From Christiangramia bathymodioli (GTDB lineage: Bacteria > Bacteroidota > Bacteroidia > Flavobacteriales > Flavobacteriaceae), in NCBI GenBank assembly GCA_009735695.1, contig SRSL01000001.1, forward strand, positions 186,048-250,047: a stretch of 64,000 nucleotides of DNA, in the 5' to 3' direction. Positions 19,913 to 28,804 of the stretch are shown here, piece after piece. A model generated the notes under the pieces. It had not been told where the DNA came from, did not search any database, and saw nothing but the letters and a program-made list of their open reading frames with translations. Numbering within the stretch: the first letter of the stretch is position 1; each line of letters opens with the position of its first letter. Position numbers and translations under genes: made by a program.

Positions 19913-19920
19913 TATTTTTG
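19913..19920 (+). promoter_or_regulatory. -7 promoter box of tamL
   Basis: TATTTTTG, an exact TAnnTTTG match, 19 bp upstream of the tamL TTG start, in the short gap between the divergent methyltransferase and tamL. No TTG at the usual -33 distance. Confidence 0.5.
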
Positions 19921-19939
19921 GGCCTCTAATCGCTACTGA

Positions 19940-22504
19940 TTGAAACAGCTTTTCGCAAAAATATTATTATTTTTTTTAACCATAGTTCTAATATTTAGCT
20001 GTAACGCGGTAAAAAGACTGGATCAGGGCGAAAACCTGCTCGTTGAAAACAAGATCTTCGAAAACGGCGAAGAAATCAAGGATTCACGAATTTATAGTCA
20101 GTTGTACCAGGAGCCTAATACTCGTTTGCTGGGTGTTCCCCTTAAACTTCACTTTTACAATCTGGCCAGACCGAATATAGACAGCATCCTGACCGTTAAT
20201 TATCTCGAAAATGAAAAAAAACGGGATTTTCTTACCGGCCTGCTATCTAAAAAACAATTCGACCGCTATATCTACTCTCGTACTGAATTTAATGAATGGA
20301 TTAAAACAACTGGGGAAGCACCAGTTAAAGTAGACCGAGAGGAGACCAGAAAATCTGAAAACCGGTTAAAATCCTGGTATTGGAACAATGGCTGGTTTAA
20401 CGTAGAAACCGATTATGAGATCATCCCACTGGAAGACAAGGAAAAACGAGCTCGAGTTGAATATTATGTAAAGCCCCACCAGGCCTACGATGTCGATTCT
20501 ATCAACACTCTTATAACATCTCCTGCCTTAGATTCGCTATATGAATTGCATAAGGCTGAAAGCGCTATCAAGTCGGGGGTCCAGTACAACACCCTTGATT
20601 TCAACGAGGAGCGAGACAGGCTCTCCCAATTATTCAGAAATAACGGTGTTTACAATTTTGACCAGGAATATATCAGTTTTGATGCTGACACGGTGGAAAC
20701 CAACCACAAGGTAAATACCACCCTCATCATTAAGAATCGCCGAAACAATATTGGAGACAGCATTACCAGGGTTCCGTTCAAAATTCATAAAATCAGCGAG
20801 GTTAATATCATTACCGATTACACCTACGCCAACCGGAATATGCCCTTAACCGATAGCACCAATTACGAAGGCTATAACCTGTATGGTTTTGAAGAAATGC
20901 GCTATCGGCCGGAAGCTATTAGTGATGCTATATTCATTAAACCTGGCACGATTTACAGCGACCTGGACCGCTCCCGTACCTATAACCGGTTAAACTCTCT
21001 AAGACTTTTTAAATATCCGAATATCCAGTACGTTCCAGACCCGGCAGATAGCACGAATACCGACCTGATCACGAACATTTTTCTTACTCCACTTCCAAAA
21101 TATTCGCTGGGATTCGATTTTGATATTTCGCAAAGCAATATCCAGGAATTCGGAATTGGATTTGGAGGTTCGCTATTGATTCGGAACATATTCGGAGGAG
21201 CCGAAAATTTCGAGATCTCTGGCCGGGGAAGCGTGGGATCATCTACCGATGCAGCGGGAAACAACGACGACAACCGCTTTTTTGATATTTCTGAAGTAGG
21301 CGCCGATCTTAAACTCACATTTCCGAGGATCTTTTTACCATTCGATACCGAAAAATTCATTCCAAAATACATGAGTCCCTTTACCACCCTTAGCCTCGGG
21401 GTTAGTACTCAAAATAATATAGGCCTTGATAAACAGAATTTTTCAGGGATCATCAATTACCGATGGACCCCATCTAAACAGCTTTCAAACCGCCTCGACC
21501 TGCTCAACATTCAATATGTCAAGAACCTGAATGCGGAAAATTATTTCAATGTTTATCGAAATTCCTATGAAGAGCTGAATGATATCGCACAGGATGTGAA
21601 TACCGATCCAGCCTTTTTTGATGAAGACGGTGAACTTAGCATTCCGCAGGGAGCCAATGATTTTATACTCGCCGTACGAGATGAGACAGGCGCTGTTTCC
21701 GGCATCAACGACGAGCAGGAACAGAACGTAGTGAACATTGGGGAGCGAAAGGACAGGCTTACCGAAAACAACCTTATTTTCGCTACGAATTTTACTTACC
21801 TCTGGAACACCAAAAAGAACCTGTACGACCAGGAGTTTTCCCGTTTCCGGTTCAAAGTGGAAACAGCTGGTAATTTTTTGGGAGCCATCTCCAATCTTGC
21901 CAATTTCAGCCAGAATGAAAACGGCAATTATGAAGTTCTTGGAGTTGCCTATTCGCAATATGCAAAAACCGAGATCGACTTTATCAAGCACTGGGACCTT
22001 GGCAGCCAGAATATTCTTGCTGCAAGAGCATTTGGAGGGATTGCGATCCCGTATGGAAACGCGAACAGCATTCCGTTTGCACGAAGTTTCTTCGCAGGAG
22101 GCCCTAACGATAACCGGGCGTGGCAGGCTTATGATTTGGGACCCGGCAGTAGTGGCGGGCAAAATGAATTCAACGAGGCAAACATGAAGCTGGCTTTTAA
22201 CCTCGAATATCGGTATAACCTATTTGGTTCTTTAAATAGCGCCTTCTTCGTAGATATAGGAAACATCTGGAACGTGGCCGATATCGTTGAGGATGAAGCC
22301 TCTACTTTTGAATCGTTTTCAGATCTCAGAGATATTGCAGTAGGTTCTGGATTTGGATTGAGATACGACTTTAACTTTTTCGTTTTAAGGTTCGATATCG
22401 GATTCAAAACTTACGACCCTGCCAGAGAACTGGGAAACAGATGGTTCAAAGACTACAATTTTAACCATGCCGTATACAACGTAGGGATCAATTATCCTTT
22501 CTAA
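19940..22504 (+). CDS. tamL: TamL-type lipidated BamA/TamA family outer-membrane protein
   Basis: 854 residues, starting at TTG 19940 because no ATG precedes the signal sequence. The N-terminus MKQLFAKILLFFLTIVLIFSC is a lipoprotein signal with the acceptor Cys at 21. POTRA-like segments (about 25-380) precede a C-terminal 16-strand Omp85 barrel (from about residue 390; GFDFDISQSNIQEFGIGFGG, then FARSFFAGGPNDNRAWQAY carrying the conserved Omp85 loop motif, and a final strand ending YNVGINYPF). A lipid-anchored TamA homologue is a Bacteroidota speciality called TamL, which works with TamB in outer-membrane biogenesis. tamB is not in the window. It is followed 42 bp later by fbaA. Confidence 0.85.
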   Translation: MKQLFAKILLFFLTIVLIFSCNAVKRLDQGENLLVENKIFENGEEIKDSRIYSQLYQEPNTRLLGVPLKLHFYNLARPNIDSILTVNYLENEKKRDFLTGLLSKKQFDRYIYSRTEFNEWIKTTGEAPVKVDREETRKSENRLKSWYWNNGWFNVETDYEIIPLEDKEKRARVEYYVKPHQAYDVDSINTLITSPALDSLYELHKAESAIKSGVQYNTLDFNEERDRLSQLFRNNGVYNFDQEYISFDADTVETNHKVNTTLIIKNRRNNIGDSITRVPFKIHKISEVNIITDYTYANRNMPLTDSTNYEGYNLYGFEEMRYRPEAISDAIFIKPGTIYSDLDRSRTYNRLNSLRLFKYPNIQYVPDPADSTNTDLITNIFLTPLPKYSLGFDFDISQSNIQEFGIGFGGSLLIRNIFGGAENFEISGRGSVGSSTDAAGNNDDNRFFDISEVGADLKLTFPRIFLPFDTEKFIPKYMSPFTTLSLGVSTQNNIGLDKQNFSGIINYRWTPSKQLSNRLDLLNIQYVKNLNAENYFNVYRNSYEELNDIAQDVNTDPAFFDEDGELSIPQGANDFILAVRDETGAVSGINDEQEQNVVNIGERKDRLTENNLIFATNFTYLWNTKKNLYDQEFSRFRFKVETAGNFLGAISNLANFSQNENGNYEVLGVAYSQYAKTEIDFIKHWDLGSQNILAARAFGGIAIPYGNANSIPFARSFFAGGPNDNRAWQAYDLGPGSSGGQNEFNEANMKLAFNLEYRYNLFGSLNSAFFVDIGNIWNVADIVEDEASTFESFSDLRDIAVGSGFGLRYDFNFFVLRFDIGFKTYDPARELGNRWFKDYNFNHAVYNVGINYPF

Positions 22505-22519
22505 GCCGGTTTATTTTAT

Positions 22520-22527
22520 TATTTTTG
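22520..22527 (+). promoter_or_regulatory. -7 promoter box of fbaA
   Basis: TATTTTTG, exact TAnnTTTG match, 19 bp upstream of the ATG at 22547, in the short tamL-fbaA gap. Confidence 0.55.
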
Positions 22528-22546
22528 TAAGCCTAATTAAAAAATT

Positions 22547-23614
22547 ATGAGTCATAATATTAAACCCGGCGTAGCCACAGGGAAGGAAGTTCAGGAAATA
22601 TTCAATTATGCTAAAAAGAAGGGATTCGCCCTTCCGGCAGTAAACGTGATAGGATCCAGCAGTATTAACGCGGTACTTGAAACCGCTGCCGAGCTGAATT
22701 CACCCGTAATTATCCAGTTTTCTAATGGCGGAGCCCAGTTTAATGCAGGAAAAGGACTTAGCAATGAAGGAGAAAAAGCAGCGATCGCTGGAGGTGTAGC
22801 CGGTGCCAAACATGTGCACGAGCTCGCCGAAGCTTATGGAGTTCCTGTAATCATGCATACCGATCACTGCGCTAAGAAATTACTTCCGTGGATAGATGGT
22901 TTGTTGGATGCCAGTGAAGAACATTTTGAAAAGACAGGAAAACCCCTTTACAGTTCTCATATGATCGACCTTTCCGAAGAACCTTTGGAAGAGAACATGG
23001 AGATCTGCAAGAAATACCTGAAGAGAATGTCTAAAATGGGTATGACCCTGGAGATCGAATTAGGTATCACCGGAGGTGAAGAAGATGGCGTTGATAATAC
23101 CGATGTGGATTCTTCCAAGTTATACACACAGCCAGAAGAAGTAGCCTATGCTTATGAAGAATTGAGCAAAGTTAGCGACCAGTTCACCATCGCTGCGGCT
23201 TTTGGAAATGTACACGGGGTTTACAAACCTGGAAATGTTAAGTTAACTCCTACCATTCTTAAAGACTCTCAGGAATACATCACCAAGAAATATAATGTTG
23301 AAAAGAACCATATCGATTTCGTATTCCACGGAGGAAGCGGTTCTACCGTAGAAGAAATCCGTGAAGCGATTGGATATGGAGTGATCAAAATGAATATCGA
23401 TACCGACCTTCAATATGCATATTTGGAAGGGATTCGGGATTATATGGGCAGCAAAAAAGATTATCTCGCGGCTCAAATAGGAAATCCTGAAGGAGAAGAT
23501 GTTCCAAACAAAAAATATTACGACCCACGAAAATGGTTGCGTGAAGGAGAGTTGACTTTCAAAGCCCGTTTAAAAAAGGCTTTTGAAGATCTTAATAACG
23601 TAAACACACTATAA
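22547..23614 (+). CDS. fbaA: Class II fructose-1,6-bisphosphate aldolase
   Basis: 355 residues, normal for the class IIA (FbaA) type. It splits fructose 1,6-bisphosphate into dihydroxyacetone phosphate and glyceraldehyde 3-phosphate in glycolysis and runs in reverse in gluconeogenesis, using a zinc ion. The catalytic Asp and zinc His are in VIMHTDHCAKK, other metal ligands are around LEIELGITGGEEDGVDNTD and AFGNVHGVYKPG, and the phosphate-binding loop is VFHGGSGSTVEEI, followed by VIKMNIDTDLQ. Own -7 box upstream and a terminator downstream suggest a single-gene unit. Confidence 0.97.
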   Translation: MSHNIKPGVATGKEVQEIFNYAKKKGFALPAVNVIGSSSINAVLETAAELNSPVIIQFSNGGAQFNAGKGLSNEGEKAAIAGGVAGAKHVHELAEAYGVPVIMHTDHCAKKLLPWIDGLLDASEEHFEKTGKPLYSSHMIDLSEEPLEENMEICKKYLKRMSKMGMTLEIELGITGGEEDGVDNTDVDSSKLYTQPEEVAYAYEELSKVSDQFTIAAAFGNVHGVYKPGNVKLTPTILKDSQEYITKKYNVEKNHIDFVFHGGSGSTVEEIREAIGYGVIKMNIDTDLQYAYLEGIRDYMGSKKDYLAAQIGNPEGEDVPNKKYYDPRKWLREGELTFKARLKKAFEDLNNVNTL

Positions 23615-23619
23615 TCGTT

Positions 23620-23658
23620 GAAAGACAGTTTTAAGGAAAAGACTGTCTTTTCTTTTTT
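23620..23658 (+). terminator. Terminator after fbaA
   Basis: Stem AAAGACAGT (23621-23629) and ACTGTCTTT (23642-23650) with a 12-nt loop, followed by TCTTTTTT. Confidence 0.75.
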
Positions 23659-23695
23659 AGATTAGAGCAACCATAGGATTAAAAACTGAAAGTAA

Positions 23696-24553
23696 ATGGC
23701 TTGGTTTAAAAGAACACAAAAAGGAATTCAAACGCCTACTGAACAGAAAAAAGATGTTCCAAAAGGCTTATGGTATAAATCTCCAACCGGAAAGATCGTA
23801 GATGCTGAGCAGCTGGAGAGCAATTTCTATGTAAGCCCAGAAGACGGCTACCATGTTAGGATTGGCAGTAACGAATACTTCAAGATACTTTTTGATGATA
23901 ACAAATTCAAGGAACTGGATGCCGGGATGACGGCTAAAGATCCGCTGAACTTTGAGGATACCAAGAAGTATACCGACAGGCTTAAGACTGCCCAGGAAAA
24001 AACCGGCCTTAAAGATGCGGTCAGATGTGCGGTTGGAAAATCTAAAGGCAAGGACCTGGTTATCGCCTGTATGGATTTTAAATTCGTCGGCGGAAGTATG
24101 GGTTCTGTGGTTGGCGAGAAAATAGCAAGAGCTGCAGATTATGCGCTAAAGCATAAAATTCCTTTTATGATCATTTCCAAATCTGGAGGAGCTCGTATGC
24201 AGGAAGCGGCGCTTTCATTGATGCAGCTGGCAAAGACTTCGGTGAAACTAGCCCAGCTTGCAGATGCTAAAATTCCTTATATCTCCCTGGCTACCGATCC
24301 TACTACAGGAGGGACCACGGCTTCTTTTGCGATGTTGGGAGATATCAATATTTCTGAACCTGGTGCCCTGATTGGTTTCGCCGGGCCTCGAGTTGTAAAG
24401 GACACTACAGGAAAAGATCTTCCGAAGGATTTTCAAACTTCAGAATTCCTTAAAGAAAAAGGATTCCTTGATTTTATTGTAAAACGATCTGAACTTAAAG
24501 ACAAAGTAAACCTTTACCTGGATCTTATTCAGAATCAACCAATAAGAAATTAA
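23696..24553 (+). CDS. accD: Acetyl-CoA carboxylase carboxyltransferase subunit beta, lacking the zinc-ribbon cysteines
   Basis: 285 residues, full length for AccD. With AccA it transfers CO2 from carboxybiotin to acetyl-CoA, giving malonyl-CoA for fatty acid synthesis. Conserved carboxyltransferase motifs are present: [60 protein letters not shown] and [15 protein letters not shown]. The N-terminal zinc ribbon, which in E. coli AccD has two Cys-x2-Cys pairs, is present in outline ([12 protein letters not shown] and [13 protein letters not shown]), but all four cysteines are replaced. The protein therefore probably does not bind zinc there. accA is not in the window. Confidence 0.95.
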   Translation: MAWFKRTQKGIQTPTEQKKDVPKGLWYKSPTGKIVDAEQLESNFYVSPEDGYHVRIGSNEYFKILFDDNKFKELDAGMTAKDPLNFEDTKKYTDRLKTAQEKTGLKDAVRCAVGKSKGKDLVIACMDFKFVGGSMGSVVGEKIARAADYALKHKIPFMIISKSGGARMQEAALSLMQLAKTSVKLAQLADAKIPYISLATDPTTGGTTASFAMLGDINISEPGALIGFAGPRVVKDTTGKDLPKDFQTSEFLKEKGFLDFIVKRSELKDKVNLYLDLIQNQPIRN

Positions 24554-24603
24554 GAGAGATCAAAATAAATAAAGACTGCATTAGGTATTATTCAAATTAG
24601 TAG

Positions 24604-24611
24604 TATCTTTG
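24604..24611 (+). promoter_or_regulatory. -7 promoter box of rpsO
   Basis: TATCTTTG, exact TAnnTTTG match, 52 bp upstream of the rpsO ATG. Confidence 0.55.
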
Positions 24612-24663
24612 CCGCCTGACAGAAAAACTGTCAATACATAAAAATCATTTAAATAATATTGGA

Positions 24664-24933
24664 ATGTATTTAACTAAAGAAAAGAAAGAAGAGATCTTTG
24701 AGAAGCACGGTAAAGGAAAGAACGACACCGGTTCAGCTGAAGGTCAAATAGCCTTATTCACTCACAGGATCGCTCACCTATCTGAGCACCTAAAAAGCAA
24801 CCGTAAGGATTACAACTCTGAGCGTTCACTTGTAAAACTGGTTGGTAAGAGAAGAAGTCTGTTAGACTATCTTATGAAGAAAGATATTATGAGGTATCGT
24901 GCCATCGTAAAAGAACTTGGATTAAGAAAATAA
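24664..24933 (+). CDS. rpsO: 30S ribosomal protein S15
   Basis: 89 residues, exact family length. S15 binds the central domain of 16S rRNA early in 30S assembly. Family signatures: GSAEGQIALFTHRIAHLSEHL, KDYNSERSLVKLVGKRRSLLDYL and RYRAIVKELGLRK. It has its own -7 box and a strong terminator, so it is mainly a single-gene unit although pnp follows on the same strand, as in many bacteria. Confidence 0.98.
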   Translation: MYLTKEKKEEIFEKHGKGKNDTGSAEGQIALFTHRIAHLSEHLKSNRKDYNSERSLVKLVGKRRSLLDYLMKKDIMRYRAIVKELGLRK

Positions 24934-24939
24934 TTTTCA

Positions 24940-24964
24940 GGGGGCTTCACGCCCCCTTTTTTTA
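24940..24964 (+). terminator. Rho-independent terminator after rpsO
   Basis: Stem GGGGGC (24940-24945) and GCCCCC (24951-24956), loop TTCAC, followed by seven T. Confidence 0.92.
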
Positions 24965-24976
24965 TATATTAGTTTC

Positions 24977-25154
24977 ACCTGATTTCAGGTATTTTTTAGG
25001 GCTTTCCTCGGAAAGCGAACAAGAAAATTGTCATTCGCCAAGGCGAATAGTTTTTCATTGGTCTACAACAACTACACACAACACACAACCCGGCCGTCCG
25101 GATGGCGGAGACCTTTGTTTAACTAATGCGATCTGGTTGAAGTTATTCAGATCG
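24977..25154 (+). promoter_or_regulatory. Structured leader upstream of pnp: four inverted repeats
   Basis: The rpsO-pnp gap contains four perfect inverted repeats: ACCTGA/TCAGGT (24977-24990), GCTTTC-CTCG-GAAAGC (25001-25016), ATTCGCC-AA-GGCGAAT (25033-25048), and CGATCTG/CAGATCG (25129-25135 and 25148-25154), the last ending 16 bp before the pnp ATG. In E. coli, pnp is autoregulated through RNase III cleavage of a leader hairpin; a similar role here is an inference. I saw no clear TAnnTTTG box in the gap, so the transcript start is unknown. Confidence 0.5.
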
Positions 25155-25170
25155 AGAATTCAAAATTATT

Positions 25171-27417
25171 ATGATTCCAAAAACATTTAAGGAGGTTATC
25201 GAGCTTGGAGATGGGAGAACCATTTCGCTTGAAACCGGAAAACTGGCAAAACAGGCTCACGGGTCGGTTGTTGTTCAAATGGGTAATGCCATGCTACTTT
25301 GTACAGTAGTATCTTCGTACACCCCAACCACGATGGATTTCTTTCCATTAACTCTTGATTATCGTGAGAAATTCGCAGCTGCAGGTCTTTTTCCTGGAGG
25401 TTATTTTAAAAGAGAGGCAAGACCTAGTAGCGAGGAAATTTTAGTAATGCGTTTAGTAGACCGTGTATTGCGTCCGCTATTCCCAAAAGACTATAAATTC
25501 GAAACCCAGGTAATGATCCAGCTGATGTCTCATGACGAGGAAGTTATGCCAGACGCACTAGCAGGACTTGCTGCATCTGCAGCAATTCAATTATCTGATA
25601 TTCCTTTTGAAACTCCAATTTCAGAAGCGAGAGTAGCTAGAATTAATGGAGAATTCGTTCTGAACCCAAGCAGGGAAAAACTTGCTGAAGCAGACATGGA
25701 TATCATGGTTGGTGCTTCTGCAGATTCTGTGATGATGGTTGAAGGACAAATGGATGAATGTTCTGAAGAAGAAATGGCAGAAGCCATCAAATTCGCCCAT
25801 GAAGCGATCAAAGTTCAGTGTGAAGCGCAGGTGCGTTTAGCTGAAGCCTTCGGAAAGAAAGAAACAAGAGAATACGAGGTAGCTGCAACAGATGAAGAGA
25901 TCGAATCCAAGATCCACGAAGCTACTTACCAAAAAGCATATGACATCGCGAAAAGCGGAACCAGCAAGAAAGAAAGAAGCGAAGCTTTCTCTAATTTGAA
26001 GGAAGAAGTGATGGCGATGTTCTCTGAAGAGGAACTGGAAGAAAAAGGTAAAATGATTTCCGGATATTTCAATGATGCTCAGAAAAAAGCGGTTCGTGAC
26101 CTTACCTTAAAAGAAGGAATCAGGCTTGACGGAAGAAAGACCGATGAGATCAGGCCAATCTGGTGTGAAGTAGGTTACCTTCCATCTACTCACGGATCTG
26201 CGATCTTCACTCGTGGAGAAACTCAGGCTTTAGCAACCGTAACTCTTGGAACATCAAGAGAAGCTAACCAGGTAGACCTTCCAACCCAACAGGGAGAAGA
26301 GACTTTCTATTTACACTATAACTTCCCTCCTTTCTCAACCGGAGAAGCTTACCCAATTAGAGGTACTTCAAGACGTGAGATTGGACACGGAAACCTTGCT
26401 CAAAGAGCACTTAAGGGAATGATCCCTGCAGATTGTCCTTATACCGTGAGAGTGGTTTCAGAAGTTCTTGAATCTAACGGTTCTTCTTCTATGGCGACAG
26501 TTTGTGCAGGTACCATGTCATTGATGGACGCTGGTGTACAATTGAAAAAGCCAGTATCCGGTATCGCCATGGGATTGATCTCTGATGGTGAAAATTATGC
26601 GGTACTATCTGATATTCTTGGAGATGAAGATCATCTTGGAGATATGGACTTTAAAGTTACAGGAACTGAGGACGGGATCACTGCCTGCCAGATGGATATC
26701 AAGATCAAGGGACTTTCATATGAGATCCTGGTGAATGCGCTTAAACAAGCGAGAGCAGGAAGACTTCATATCCTTGAAAAACTTACCGAGACAATTTCTG
26801 TACCTAATCAGGAGGTTAAAGCTCATGCTCCAAAGATTATCACCAGAAGAATTCCGAACGAATTTATTGGAGCGCTTATTGGACCTGGAGGAAAAGTGAT
26901 TCAGGAACTACAAAAAGAGACCAAGACAGAGATCGTTATCAACGAAGATCCGGTTACTGAAGAAGGTATCGTTGAGATCCTTGGAACCAACCAGGAAGGT
27001 ATCGACAAGGTACTGGCCAAGATCGATGCCATCACTTTCAAACCTGAAAAAGGAAGCGTTTATGAAGTTAAGGTGATCAAGGTCCTTGATTTTGGTGCTG
27101 TAGTGGAGTTTGTAGAAGCTCCTGGAAACGAGGTATTGCTTCATATTTCTGAACTTGCCTGGGAACGTACTAATAACGTAACCGATGTGGTTAACCTGGG
27201 AGATGTGATCGACGTAAAATACTTCGGAATAGATCCTAAGACACGTAAAGAGAAGGTTTCAAGAAAGGCTTTATTGCCAAGACCAGAACGATCTGAAAGC
27301 GATAATCGCGACAGAAATCGCGACAACCGTGAGAACCGTGGAAATCGAGATAATCGTGGAAACCGTGACAATCGTAACCGCGATAACAGAAACAGAGGAG
27401 ACCATAATAAGGACTAA
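25171..27417 (+). CDS. pnp: Polynucleotide phosphorylase
   Basis: 748 residues. PNPase degrades RNA 3' to 5' by phosphorolysis and forms trimers in the cytosol. There are two RNase PH domains (the first with [20 protein letters not shown], the second with [20 protein letters not shown] and [20 protein letters not shown]), an all-helical linker (about 230-300), a KH domain ([20 protein letters not shown]), an S1 domain ([18 protein letters not shown]), and a C-terminal tail of about 45 residues made almost only of Arg, Asn, Asp and Gly. The tail resembles low-complexity RNA-binding regions. The gene is preceded by a structured leader and followed by a strong terminator. Confidence 0.97.
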   Translation: MIPKTFKEVIELGDGRTISLETGKLAKQAHGSVVVQMGNAMLLCTVVSSYTPTTMDFFPLTLDYREKFAAAGLFPGGYFKREARPSSEEILVMRLVDRVLRPLFPKDYKFETQVMIQLMSHDEEVMPDALAGLAASAAIQLSDIPFETPISEARVARINGEFVLNPSREKLAEADMDIMVGASADSVMMVEGQMDECSEEEMAEAIKFAHEAIKVQCEAQVRLAEAFGKKETREYEVAATDEEIESKIHEATYQKAYDIAKSGTSKKERSEAFSNLKEEVMAMFSEEELEEKGKMISGYFNDAQKKAVRDLTLKEGIRLDGRKTDEIRPIWCEVGYLPSTHGSAIFTRGETQALATVTLGTSREANQVDLPTQQGEETFYLHYNFPPFSTGEAYPIRGTSRREIGHGNLAQRALKGMIPADCPYTVRVVSEVLESNGSSSMATVCAGTMSLMDAGVQLKKPVSGIAMGLISDGENYAVLSDILGDEDHLGDMDFKVTGTEDGITACQMDIKIKGLSYEILVNALKQARAGRLHILEKLTETISVPNQEVKAHAPKIITRRIPNEFIGALIGPGGKVIQELQKETKTEIVINEDPVTEEGIVEILGTNQEGIDKVLAKIDAITFKPEKGSVYEVKVIKVLDFGAVVEFVEAPGNEVLLHISELAWERTNNVTDVVNLGDVIDVKYFGIDPKTRKEKVSRKALLPRPERSESDNRDRNRDNRENRGNRDNRGNRDNRNRDNRNRGDHNKD
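27300..27404 (+). repeat. Degenerate repeat encoding the Arg/Asn/Asp tail of PNPase
   Basis: Short imperfect repeats of the type CGYGAYAAYCGT/GGAAAYCGT encode recurring NRDN and NRGN blocks at the PNPase C-terminus. The repeat is in frame and coding; slippage could change tail length between strains. Confidence 0.75.
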
Positions 27418-27438
27418 TCTAATCTGTACAGAATTTTG

Positions 27439-27467
27439 AAAGGCCGCAATTGCGGCCTTTTTTTATT
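27439..27467 (+). terminator. Rho-independent terminator after pnp
   Basis: Perfect 22-bp palindrome with half-site AAAGGCCGCAA (27439-27449), followed by a T-run. Confidence 0.92.
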
Positions 27468-27644
27468 AAAAAAAATTTTTTGTAAGTCTGTATGGAATGA
27501 ATTTTCCTTCGACTAAGCTAACCCATAGGTCTAAAATGCAATTTTGGGATAACTTTAAAGCCCTTGATTATCAAATGTTTAAAAAAAATCGTAATTTTTG
27601 TAACATTTTCTCGAGGTCTTACGTATAAACAAATACAAGGAGCT

Positions 27645-27680
27645 ATGCACCATAAACAAAATCCAAGAGAAGATAGATGA
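27645..27680 (+). CDS. Possible 11-codon upstream ORF coupled to rpoD
   Basis: ATG at 27645 encodes [11 protein letters not shown] and ends with TGA at 27678-27680, overlapping the rpoD ATG (27677-27679) as ATGA. An AAGGAG stretch (27637-27642) precedes it, only two bases from the ATG, closer than usual. It may be a leader peptide coupled to rpoD translation, or chance. The 259-bp gap between pnp and rpoD otherwise holds the pnp terminator and AT-rich sequence. Confidence 0.25.
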   Translation: MHHKQNPREDR

Positions 27681-28540
27681 GACAACTGAAGATCACGAAG
27701 CAGGTAACCAATAGAGAAACCGCTTCGTTAGACAAGTATTTGCAAGAAATTGGAAAAGTAGATCTAATCACCGCTGATGAAGAAGTAGAACTGGCACAGC
27801 GAATAAAGGCGGGTGATAATCGTGCCTTGGAGAAACTAACAAAAGCGAATCTTCGTTTTGTGGTTTCTGTAGCAAAACAATATCAAAATCAGGGTTTAAC
27901 CCTTCCTGATCTAATTAATGAAGGAAATTTAGGGTTAATTAAGGCCGCCAAGCGTTTCGACGAAACTCGTGGTTTTAAGTTTATTTCATACGCCGTATGG
28001 TGGATCCGTCAATCTATCTTACAGGCTTTGGCAGAACAATCTAGAATTGTTAGATTGCCACTGAACAAGATCGGTTCAATAAACAAGATCAACAAGACAT
28101 TCGCATTTTTGGAGCAATCTCATGAGCGCCCACCAAGTGCGGAAGAAATAGCCAAGGAGCTTGACATGACGATCAACGACGTTAAGGAATCCATGAAGAA
28201 TTCTGGCCGTCACGTCTCTATGGATGCTCCGTTGGTTGAAGGGGAAGATTCCAACCTGTATGACGTTTTACGTTCAGGTGAATCTCCAAACCCCGATAAA
28301 GAGTTATTACATGAGTCGCTTAGAACAGAGATCGAGCGTGCTCTTGAAACTTTGACTCCAAGGGAAGCAGATGTGATCAGGCTTTATTTTGGCCTGGGAG
28401 ATCAACATCCTATGACTTTGGAAGAAATTGGCGAGACTTTTGATCTAACTAGAGAAAGAGTACGTCAGATCAAAGAAAAAGCAATTAGAAGGTTAAAGCA
28501 TACATCTAGAAGTAAAATTTTAAAAACGTATCTTGGCTAA
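27677..28540 (+). CDS. rpoD: Primary sigma factor RpoD/SigA (Bacteroidota short form)
   Basis: 287 residues, the length of the Bacteroidota housekeeping sigma, which lacks most of region 1.1. The conserved N-terminus [20 protein letters not shown] is followed by region 1.2, region 2 ([35 protein letters not shown]), region 3, and region 4 ([40 protein letters not shown]). It directs RNA polymerase to TTG/TAnnTTTG promoters, several of which are seen in this window. Two hairpins with the same loop follow the gene. Confidence 0.97.
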   Translation: MRQLKITKQVTNRETASLDKYLQEIGKVDLITADEEVELAQRIKAGDNRALEKLTKANLRFVVSVAKQYQNQGLTLPDLINEGNLGLIKAAKRFDETRGFKFISYAVWWIRQSILQALAEQSRIVRLPLNKIGSINKINKTFAFLEQSHERPPSAEEIAKELDMTINDVKESMKNSGRHVSMDAPLVEGEDSNLYDVLRSGESPNPDKELLHESLRTEIERALETLTPREADVIRLYFGLGDQHPMTLEEIGETFDLTRERVRQIKEKAIRRLKHTSRSKILKTYLG

Positions 28541-28569
28541 AGATTTTTAAAGCAACAACAGTTTAGTGT

Positions 28570-28585
28570 CGGGAGTGATGACCCG
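28570..28585 (+). repeat. Hairpin with loop AGTGATGA downstream of rpoD
   Basis: CGGG (28570-28573) and CCCG (28582-28585) enclose the 8-nt loop AGTGATGA. The same loop is found in the terminator 54 bp downstream. There is no T-run here, so it is not a terminator by itself. Confidence 0.5.
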
Positions 28586-28623
28586 TCATGAAAATAACTG
28601 TTCGTTTTTTGATTGATGAATGA

Positions 28624-28649
28624 CCCCGGAGTGATGACCGGGGTTTTTT
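28624..28649 (+). terminator. Rho-independent terminator after rpoD
   Basis: Stem CCCCGG (28624-28629) and CCGGGG (28638-28643), loop AGTGATGA, then six T. The rest of the gap up to the next gene is AT-rich with no other recognised element. Confidence 0.9.
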
Positions 28650-28804
28650 CTTGCCTTTTTTCGAGATAAATTTTTGTTAATCATTCATTCCTTTCCATTA
28701 TTGGCCTATTTTCTTCTTACTTTTTTAATTCGCTAGAGCAATTTTAATTAAGCAAAATCCTGGTAATTGAAGTCTGTGGTGTCCTGGAATTGGAAATTTT
28801 TGTA

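Noticed and set aside
21485-22162. 225-residue antisense frame inside tamL
   Set aside because: The plus strand encodes a clear Omp85 barrel here, and the antisense translation shows no recognisable domain.
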